From NCBI GenBank assembly GCA_002694345.1, contig NZLV01000186.1:1-6752 (forward strand): 6,752 bases of DNA, in the 5' to 3' direction. This stretch comes from Maricaulis sp. GTDB taxonomy: Bacteria > Pseudomonadota > Alphaproteobacteria > Caulobacterales > Maricaulaceae. Shown in pieces: positions 1 to 5,508 of this stretch. Made by a program: the position numbers and the translations under genes. Under the pieces are notes generated by a model. It saw nothing but the letters and a program-made list of their open reading frames with translations. It was not told the origin of the DNA and made no database searches. Numbering within the stretch: position 1 is the stretch's first letter; the number at the start of each line of letters is the position of its first letter.

Positions 1-3000
1 GGGTCCCTGCTCGACCAGTCGCGCTATCCGGTGCGGCTGCACCAAGGCGCGCCGGACCAGGCACCGGACGCGCTGATCCAGGCGATCGAGGGCGCGGATG
101 CGCCGGGCTTTCGCGGCACGGCCTATGTCGTGATGGAGGACTGGCCGCTGGAGGCTTTCGGTCACCGGATCCCCAATCTGTCCTTTGAAGTCTTCCGCCA
201 GGCCGGAACGGGCGGGCTGGAGCGGCGGTTGCAGGGGGTGAACCTGATCCCGGGCAGCGGTGAGTTCGCCTATGCGGACAGCGTCGTGATGCGGGTCTTC
301 GGCGAGGGTCTGGAGACGCCGGAAAACCAGAACAATGGTCGCGGTGTGCCGGATATAATGGCAGCGCTGGATGATCTGGAACGGGATCTGCCGGCGTGCC
401 GTTCCGTGCAGCTGGTCGTGGCCTGGTTTGGCGATGATCTGCGTTGCGGGTCGTGCACGATCCGGCCCTGTGTCGAGACGGCCGACAAGGCGACCCGGCC
501 GCTGAGCTGGTCGGTGGCGGGGCTGGACCGGGCCTCGGCGCGCGTGGTGAGCCAGGTGGACGGGCGGCCGGCCTATGGCGGCACGCCGGATGATGCCAGC
601 GTGATCGCGCTGATCCGCCAACTCAAGGCGCGCGGCTTTGCCGTGACGCTCTATCCGTTCATCCTGATGGACATTCCGGCGGGCAATGGTCTGCCGGACC
701 CCTATGGCGGTGAAGACCAGGCCGCCCATCCCTGGCGCGGGCGGGTGAGCTGTCATCCGGCGCGGGATGTGGCGGGCAGTGTGGACGGGACGGAGGCGGC
801 TGCCGCGCAGGTGTCGGCCTTCTTCGGCACGGCGTCGGCGGCGGATTATGCAGTGGATGGCGAGGCTGTGAGCTATGCCGGGCCGGCGGAATGGTCCTGC
901 CGCCGCTTCATCCTGCACATGGCGGCACTGGCCCGGGCGGCGGGCGGTGTGGACGGCTTCCTGATCGGGTCGGAAATGGTCGGGCTGACCCCGGTGACCG
1001 ATGCCGCGGGCGGGCATCCGGCGGTGACGGCCCTGTGCGATTTGGCGGTTGAGGCCCGTGCCTTGCTGGGGTCGCAGACGCGGCTCTCCTATGCGGCGGA
1101 CTGGACGGAATATGCCGGCTATTCACGGCCGGACGGGACCCGACGATTCCATCTGGATGAATTGTGGAGCCATGCCGAGATCGATGCCGTCGCGATCGAT
1201 TGGTATGCGCCGCTGGCGGACTGGCGGGACGGGGCAGAGCATCTGGATGCCGGACTGGCGGCGTCGCCGCATGAGGCCGCCTATCTCGTCGCCGGGATTG
1301 AGGGCGGTGAGGGGTATGACTGGTATTATGCCAGCGAGGCGGACCGGCTGGCCCAGACCCGAACCCCGATCACGGACGGGGCGCATGACGAGGCCTGGAT
1401 CTGGCGGGTGAAGGATGTGCGGGCTTTCTGGCGCGAGGCGCATCATGAGCGGACTGCCGGGGTGCGGTCGGACCAGCCGACAAGCTGGGTGCCGCAAGGC
1501 AAGCCCATCTGGTTCACCGAGATCGGGTGTCCGGCGATCGACAAGGGGGCGAACCAGCCCAATCTCTTTTCCGATCCCAAAAGCGATGAGAGCGGCTGGC
1601 CGCATTTTTCCGACGGCACACGCGATGATTTGATGCAGCGGCGCGTGCTGGAGGCCTGGCTGACGCATTGGTCGGACCCGGCCCGGAATCCGGTCTCCGA
1701 GGTCTATGGCGCGCCGATGGTGGATGTCGGCCTGATCCATGCCTGGTGTTGGGATGGCCGTCCCTGGCCGGCCTTTCCCGGCCGCGAGGATGTCTGGTCG
1801 GATGGCGGCAACTGGACCCGGGGGCATTGGCTCAATGGCCGCGCCGGGCAAGTCCTGATCGCGGATCTGGTGACGGAACTGGCCGAAGAAGCCGGGTTGG
1901 CGGATGTGGATGTTTCGCGGCTGGAGGATGTCGTTTCCGGCTATTGGCTGGACCGGCCGATGAGTGTGCGGGCGGCGCTGGAACCGCTGGTGACGGCGCT
2001 GGGGATCGGTGTGCATGCCCGGGCGCAGGCGCTGCACTTCGTCTCGGCCGGGGTGGCGAGCGGGACGCTGGCGCTGGAGGAGTCGGCCTTTGAGGGAGAG
2101 GCCGTGTGGGAGATGCACGCGCCGGCGCGGGCAGAGCTGCCGGGCGATGTGCAGCTGCGCTTTGCCGATGACCAGGCGGACTATCGGCCGGGCCTGGCCC
2201 AGGCGGTGGACGCTTTCGAGACCGTGCGCAGTGCCGGTCTGTCCCTGAATGTGGTCGCCGATCCCGATCTGGCGCGGCGCTGGTGCCGGGACTGGCTGGC
2301 GGATCTGCACGAACGGGCGTCCAGCCTGACGCTGAGTGTGCCGCCGCAGGCGCTGGCTCTGGAAACCGGAGACCGGCTCTGCGTGGACGGCCGGGAGGGC
2401 GAACTGGTCTGGCGCGAGGGTGATGGCGCGGGTCGGGTGAGGCTGCGTCCCGTCTCCCGCCGCTCGCCCAGCCGGGCGGCGAGTGTGGCGCACGAAGGCG
2501 GGGCCGGGCCCCGGCCGCCTTCACGCCCGGTGCTGGCGGTGATCGACAGCGTTCTGGGCAGCGAGAACGGGCCCTTGCTGGCCGGTTATGCGCCGGACTG
2601 GCCGGGGACGCTGGACGTGCATGCGAATGGCCGCTGGCGGACGCGGATCGAGCGGCCGGCGGGACTGGGGCGTCTGGTCGCCGACTTGGCGGTCGGGCCT
2701 ATCGGGTATTGGGATGAGGCTGGCCTGCTGGAGGTGGACATGCCGGGCGTGGTTCTGGCCAGCCGCTCGCGGATGGATGTGCTCAACGGGGCCAATCGGC
2801 TGGCGGTGCAGCAGGCGGACGGCGATTGGGAAGTCCTGGGCTTTGAAAAGGCAGAGCTGATCGGGCCCGGGACCTATTTGTTGCGCGGTCTGTTGCGGGG
2901 GCTGGCCGGCTCGCCGGCTTGCAGTGCCGTGTCGGGCGCGCGGGTGGTGCGGGTCCCGGACGGGCTGGTGCCGCTGGCGCTGGAGCCGCACGAAATGGGC

Positions 3001-3420
3001 GAGGCCGTGCGTGTGCAGGCGGTGGCGGCCGGCTGGCCAGCCGATGGCGAAAGTGCTGCCGAGGTCGATCATGTTCATCTCCAGCGAGCGCTGCAGCCGC
3101 TGCCGGTCGTGCATGTGCGCGGGCGCTGGCAGGCTGGGCAATGGCGGCTGGGCTGGATCCGCCAGACCCGGATCGGCGGCGATGACTGGCAGGCCCCGGA
3201 CGTGCCGCTGGGCGAGATGCGGGAGGCCTATCGGGTGCGCCTTCTGGACGGGAATGACTGCGTGTTCGAGGCTGAGACCAACACGGCGGAACTGGCGCTG
3301 ACGGAGGCTGAGCTCGCCGGGATGTACGGGGCGCTGCCGGCGGTCGTGGCGGTGGAGATCGCGCAGCTTTCCGATGCCGTCGGACCGGGGCGGGCGGTGC
3401 GCCGTGTGCTGACACTCTAG
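1..3420 (+). CDS. GTA baseplate/host-specificity protein (megatron, orfg15-like), 5'-truncated by window edge
   Basis: This is the C-terminal 1139 residues of the large multidomain tail-tip protein of gene transfer agents, phage-like particles that package host DNA. The frame is open from base 1, giving GSLLDQSRYPVRLHQG, so the GTG at 31 is internal; I estimate some 100-150 N-terminal residues are missing. Counting from base 1, the early part carries the family signature RGTAYVVMEDWPLEAFG and RIPNLSFEV. A GTA TIM-barrel-like domain follows (about 135-600), with WFGDDLRCGSC, YPFILMDIPAGNGLPDPYG, GSEMVGLT, WFTEIGCPAIDKGANQPN and HAWCWDGRPWPAFPG. After it comes a phage tail-type region (about 630-840), then a C-terminal region from about 838 (RPVLAVIDSVLGSENGPLLAG). 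Glu325 and Glu507 sit where glycoside hydrolase-like barrels keep catalytic carboxylates. In known GTA clusters this gene comes last, at the base of the tail, and is thought to contact and penetrate the recipient envelope. No frameshift is seen, so the visible part looks intact. A prophage homologue cannot be excluded. Confidence 0.93.
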   Translation, partial: GSLLDQSRYPVRLHQGAPDQAPDALIQAIEGADAPGFRGTAYVVMEDWPLEAFGHRIPNLSFEVFRQAGTGGLERRLQGVNLIPGSGEFAYADSVVMRVFGEGLETPENQNNGRGVPDIMAALDDLERDLPACRSVQLVVAWFGDDLRCGSCTIRPCVETADKATRPLSWSVAGLDRASARVVSQVDGRPAYGGTPDDASVIALIRQLKARGFAVTLYPFILMDIPAGNGLPDPYGGEDQAAHPWRGRVSCHPARDVAGSVDGTEAAAAQVSAFFGTASAADYAVDGEAVSYAGPAEWSCRRFILHMAALARAAGGVDGFLIGSEMVGLTPVTDAAGGHPAVTALCDLAVEARALLGSQTRLSYAADWTEYAGYSRPDGTRRFHLDELWSHAEIDAVAIDWYAPLADWRDGAEHLDAGLAASPHEAAYLVAGIEGGEGYDWYYASEADRLAQTRTPITDGAHDEAWIWRVKDVRAFWREAHHERTAGVRSDQPTSWVPQGKPIWFTEIGCPAIDKGANQPNLFSDPKSDESGWPHFSDGTRDDLMQRRVLEAWLTHWSDPARNPVSEVYGAPMVDVGLIHAWCWDGRPWPAFPGREDVWSDGGNWTRGHWLNGRAGQVLIADLVTELAEEAGLADVDVSRLEDVVSGYWLDRPMSVRAALEPLVTALGIGVHARAQALHFVSAGVASGTLALEESAFEGEAVWEMHAPARAELPGDVQLRFADDQADYRPGLAQAVDAFETVRSAGLSLNVVADPDLARRWCRDWLADLHERASSLTLSVPPQALALETGDRLCVDGREGELVWREGDGAGRVRLRPVSRRSPSRAASVAHEGGAGPRPPSRPVLAVIDSVLGSENGPLLAGYAPDWPGTLDVHANGRWRTRIERPAGLGRLVADLAVGPIGYWDEAGLLEVDMPGVVLASRSRMDVLNGANRLAVQQADGDWEVLGFEKAELIGPGTYLLRGLLRGLAGSPACSAVSGARVVRVPDGLVPLALEPHEMGEAVRVQAVAAGWPADGESAAEVDHVHLQRALQPLPVVHVRGRWQAGQWRLGWIRQTRIGGDDWQAPDVPLGEMREAYRVRLLDGNDCVFEAETNTAELALTEAELAGMYGALPAVVAVEIAQLSDAVGPGRAVRRVLTL

Positions 3421-3440
3421 CGCCGGTCTGACGCGGTGCT

Positions 3441-3468
3441 TTGCGAAGCGGGGCGAAGCCGCTTACAT
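3441..3468 (+). promoter_or_regulatory. Weak housekeeping-type promoter candidate for the dnaJ-like gene
   Basis: TTGCGA (3441-3446) is followed after 14 bases by GCTTACAT (3461-3468). This loosely resembles the alphaproteobacterial housekeeping promoter described in Caulobacter (a TTG-type -35 element, then a GCTA-like -10 element). Transcription would begin near 3474, about 30 bases before the ATG at 3505. The -10 match is poor and only an 84-base gap is available, so this is a positional suggestion. Read-through from the GTA gene is the alternative. Confidence 0.25.
3446..3464 (+). terminator. Small hairpin after the GTA gene, weak terminator candidate
   Basis: A perfect 6-bp inverted repeat, AAGCGG (3446-3451) with CCGCTT (3459-3464), encloses a 7-base loop 25 bases after the GTA stop codon. 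There is no run of T after it, so it does not meet the usual intrinsic-terminator pattern, and the stem is short. It could be a weak terminator, an mRNA 3' end stabiliser or chance. It overlaps the promoter-like sequence listed next, and both cannot easily be right as drawn. Confidence 0.25.
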
Positions 3469-3504
3469 GAGAGCCATCAACACCGCTCCGGACCGGTATT
3501 TCGC

Positions 3505-4410
3505 ATGGACGATCCCTACAAGACGCTGGGCGTCGAAAAGACGGCTTCACAGGACGAGATCCGCAAGGCCTATCGCAAGCTGGCGAAGGAACTGCATCCG
3601 GATGCCAATCCGGGCAATGAGAAGGCTGAGGAGCGGTTCAAGCACGTCTCCCAGGCCTTCAAACTCCTGTCCGATCCGGAAAAGCGGGCCGAATATGATG
3701 CGGCCGCGCGCGCCGGATTCGCCGGAATGGGCATGGGCGGGGCTGGCGGTCCCGGGGGCGGACGCGGTCCGTTCAACTTCCGCCAGGGCCGCAACCGGTC
3801 CGGGTTTGAGGATTTCGGCGACATCTTCTCCGACCTGTTCACGGATATGGGCGCGCAGCAGCGCCAGGCGCCGCCGCGCAAGGGGCAGGATGTGCGCTAT
3901 TCGCTGACACTGGACTTCCTGGACGCGGCCGGTGGCGGCAAGCACCGTGTCACCCTGCCGGGCGGGCGGACGCTGGATGTAGCGGTGCCGCCGGGTGCCG
4001 CTGACGGGCAGGTCCTGCGCCTGCGCGGCCAGGGCGAGCCCTCGCCGGGCGGGGGACGCGCCGGCGACGCCTTCATCGAGATCAAGGTGGCCGATCACAA
4101 GTATTTCTCCCGCGATGGCGAGAATGTGCGGCTGGAACTGCCTGTGACGGTCAAGGAAGCGGCCCTGGGCGCGAAAGTGCGGGTGCCGACGATCGACGGT
4201 CCGGTGGATCTGCAGATCCCGGCGGGTTCGTCCTCTGGCACGCTGCTGCGCCTGCGTGGCCGCGGTTTTGCTTCGTCCAAGGGCAAGCGCGGTGACCAGA
4301 TGGTCCGCCTGATGGTGGCCCTGCCGGCCAGTGACAAGGCGCTGGCGGATTTCCTGGAAACCTGGACGCCGCCGAAGGGCTATGATCCCCGCAAGGGCAT
4401 GCGGTCCTGA
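3505..4410 (+). CDS. Class B DnaJ (CbpA-like) Hsp40 co-chaperone, no zinc finger
   Basis: This is a cytoplasmic J-domain protein of 301 residues that should deliver unfolded clients to DnaK and stimulate its ATPase. The J domain is residues 1-68, beginning MDDPYKTLGV, with the DnaK-contacting HPD triad intact at 31-33. A Gly/Phe-rich linker (71-105) leads into a DIF-type motif, FGDIFSDLF (104-112). Two substrate-binding beta domains follow, at about 126-204 and 205-290 (GENVRLELPV, then VKEAALGAKVRVPT, ending GDQMVRLMVALP). The CxxCxGxG zinc-binding repeats of DnaJ itself are absent, which places it with CbpA-type class B proteins. I chose ATG 3505 because the J domain begins there. The reading frame stays open upstream to 3436, but those extra residues have no J-domain character. 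No clear Shine-Dalgarno sequence precedes the ATG. The gene follows the GTA gene by 84 bases and precedes an unrelated signalling operon, so its neighbours do not specify its clients. Confidence 0.93.
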   Translation: MDDPYKTLGVEKTASQDEIRKAYRKLAKELHPDANPGNEKAEERFKHVSQAFKLLSDPEKRAEYDAAARAGFAGMGMGGAGGPGGGRGPFNFRQGRNRSGFEDFGDIFSDLFTDMGAQQRQAPPRKGQDVRYSLTLDFLDAAGGGKHRVTLPGGRTLDVAVPPGAADGQVLRLRGQGEPSPGGGRAGDAFIEIKVADHKYFSRDGENVRLELPVTVKEAALGAKVRVPTIDGPVDLQIPAGSSSGTLLRLRGRGFASSKGKRGDQMVRLMVALPASDKALADFLETWTPPKGYDPRKGMRS

Positions 4411-4433
4411 TATGAATGTTTTGGTAGGATCTC

Positions 4434-4451
4434 GTTCAGGACGGGTTCAGG
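4434..4451 (+). promoter_or_regulatory. Tandem GTTCAGG direct repeat, probable OmpR-family operator
   Basis: Two identical heptamers, GTTCAGG at 4434-4440 and at 4445-4451, start exactly 11 bases apart, about one helical turn. They lie in the short gap before the PepSY-regulator-kinase operon. OmpR/PhoB-family regulators bind head-to-tail as dimers to tandem half-sites at this spacing, and the operon encodes such a regulator. Autoregulation is therefore the natural inference. The repeat and its position are seen directly; the binding protein is inferred. Confidence 0.6.
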
Positions 4452-4460
4452 GGACGCGCG

Positions 4461-4466
4461 TAAAGT
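4461..4466 (+). promoter_or_regulatory. Possible -10 element of the PepSY operon promoter
   Basis: TAAAGT matches TATAAT at four of six positions and begins 10 bases after the downstream GTTCAGG copy. In activator-dependent promoters of OmpR-family regulators the proximal half-site often replaces or overlaps the -35 element, as this spacing would allow. A start site about 7 bases downstream would fall at 4473-4474, on or next to the ATG of the PepSY gene. There is no good independent -35 hexamer. It is a weak call supported mainly by its position. Confidence 0.35.
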
Positions 4467-4473
4467 CGGAGCC

Positions 4474-4821
4474 ATGTTGAGACACCTGGTCATAATTGCT
4501 GGCGCCTTCTGTGCCATCGCGGTTCCCGCCGCCGCCCAAGCCAAGCCCGATGAGGGCATGATGGCGGCTGCGCAAACCCGCGATCCGCGGGACCGCTATA
4601 CGCCGAGCGAAGCGCGCGATGCGCGCCGCCAGGGCGATGTGGTCCCGGCCCTGCGCGTGATTTCCGCCGTGCGTCAGCGCTATCCCGGCGCAGACGTTCT
4701 GGATGCCGAACTCGAGGGCGGGGCGTCGCCGCGTTACGTCATCAAGATCCTGACGCGGGACGGGCGCCGGGTGGATGTGGTTGCCGATGCCCGGACCGGG
4801 CAAATACTCTACGAACGCTAG
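4474..4821 (+). CDS. Small secreted PepSY-domain protein, candidate FeuN-like modulator of the adjacent kinase
   Basis: This 115-residue protein is predicted to be periplasmic. Residues 1-23 form a Sec signal peptide (LRH, then a hydrophobic stretch, then AAAQA), with likely cleavage after Ala23. The only early cysteine (Cys13) lacks a lipobox, so a lipoprotein is unlikely. The mature part holds one PepSY domain (about 42-113), with SEARDARRQGDVVPALRVI, RYVIKILTRDGRRVDVV and the closing ADARTGQIL strand typical of the family. Single PepSY domains are often encoded beside two-component systems and are thought to inhibit or modulate partner proteins. In Sinorhizobium the small periplasmic protein FeuN is encoded upstream of FeuP-FeuQ and restrains that system; this gene holds the same position. 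The response regulator begins 9 bases after its stop. The only purine-rich stretch before the ATG (GGAG, 4468-4471) is too close to act as a ribosome binding site, so translation may be leaderless. The modulatory function is inferred from gene order. Confidence 0.85.
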   Translation: MLRHLVIIAGAFCAIAVPAAAQAKPDEGMMAAAQTRDPRDRYTPSEARDARRQGDVVPALRVISAVRQRYPGADVLDAELEGGASPRYVIKILTRDGRRVDVVADARTGQILYER

Positions 4822-4830
4822 GGGGCTGAG

Positions 4831-5508
4831 ATGCGTGCACTTGTCGTTGAAGACGATCCGGACCTGAACCGCCAGCTGACGCGGGCGCTGGAAGATGCCG
4901 GCTATGCCGTGGACGGCGCCCTGGATGGCGAGGAAGGCCATTTCATGGGGGATACCGAACCCTATGATGTCGTCGTGCTGGACCTCGGCCTGCCCAAGCT
5001 GGACGGTGTGAGCGTGCTGGAACGCTGGCGCCAGGATGGCAAGGGATTCCCGGTGCTGATCCTGACGGCGCGTGATCGCTGGTCGGAAAAGGTGGCGGGC
5101 TTTGATGCCGGTGCCGATGACTACCTGACCAAGCCCTTCCATACCGAGGAATTGCTGGCGCGCCTGCGAGCCTTGACCCGTCGCGCGGCCGGACACACGA
5201 CCTCCACGATCGAGTGCGGGGATCTGTCGATCGATACGCGCGGCGCGCGAGTCTTCATCGATGGCGCACCGGTAAAGGTGACCTCGCATGAATTCCGCAT
5301 GCTGTCCTACCTGGCCCACCATCAGGACCGGGTCATCTCGCGCACGGAACTGGTCGAGCACATCTATGACCAGGATTTCGACCGCGACAGCAATACGATC
5401 GAGGTCTTTGTGGGCCGTTTGCGCAAGAAGATCGGCAATGACCGGATCGAGACCGTGCGCGGTCTTGGCTACCGGCTGGTTGATCCGGAAGCGCGCCCCG
5501 TCTCGTGA
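4831..5508 (+). CDS. OmpR/PhoB-family response regulator, PhoP/FeuP-like
   Basis: This is a cytoplasmic DNA-binding response regulator of 225 residues, the normal length for the family. The receiver domain (1-118) has the acidic pocket Glu7-Asp8-Asp9, the phosphoacceptor Asp51 in VVVLDLGLPKLDG, the switch residues Thr79 and Tyr98, and Lys101 in the KPF motif. The stretch TARDRWSEKVAGFDAGADDY resembles the FeuP/PhoP-like regulators of alphaproteobacteria. The C-terminal winged helix (about 127-221) includes VTSHEFRMLSYLAHH, the recognition region NTIEVFVGRLRKKIG, and the wing ending VRGLGYRLV. A weak ribosome binding site, GGGGG (4821-4825), sits 5 bases before the ATG. The gene lies 9 bases after the PepSY gene, and its stop codon overlaps the kinase start, so all three are probably co-transcribed. 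Its likely target is the GTTCAGG tandem repeat upstream of the operon. The family assignment is firm; the FeuP-like sub-assignment is from recalled motifs only. Confidence 0.95.
   Translation: MRALVVEDDPDLNRQLTRALEDAGYAVDGALDGEEGHFMGDTEPYDVVVLDLGLPKLDGVSVLERWRQDGKGFPVLILTARDRWSEKVAGFDAGADDYLTKPFHTEELLARLRALTRRAAGHTTSTIECGDLSIDTRGARVFIDGAPVKVTSHEFRMLSYLAHHQDRVISRTELVEHIYDQDFDRDSNTIEVFVGRLRKKIGNDRIETVRGLGYRLVDPEARPVS

Noticed and set aside
31..33. GTG at 31 as the start of the GTA gene
   Set aside because: The frame is open back to base 1 and the residues before it (SLLDQSRYP) continue the family's conserved sequence, so the true start lies outside the window.
1123..2493. A 456-residue open frame on the minus strand inside the GTA gene
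   Set aside because: It is Arg/Pro/His/Gln-rich, has no recognisable motif, and mirrors the GTA frame in a GC-rich gene with strong third-position bias. It is an antisense shadow.
3436..3504. An N-terminal extension of the dnaJ-like gene from an upstream start
   Set aside because: The extra 23 residues look like translated spacer, and the J domain begins exactly at the ATG at 3505.
4405..4441. TCCTGA (4405-4410) and TCAGGA (4436-4441) as a terminator stem for the dnaJ-like gene
   Set aside because: The 25-base loop, a stem partly inside the last codons, and the lack of a T-run make a terminator unlikely. The right arm is better explained as part of the tandem operator.
4863..4869. CCTGAAC, an exact reverse-strand copy of the GTTCAGG heptamer, inside the regulator gene
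   Set aside because: It has no second half-site at 11 bases and simply encodes Asp-Leu-Asn at the receiver start. It is most likely chance. A shorter match at 2243-2249 inside the GTA gene is dismissed for the same reason.
4447..5361. A 304-residue minus-strand open frame over the PepSY and regulator genes
   Set aside because: Both + strand genes beneath it have clear domains, and this frame has none. It is also a codon-bias shadow.
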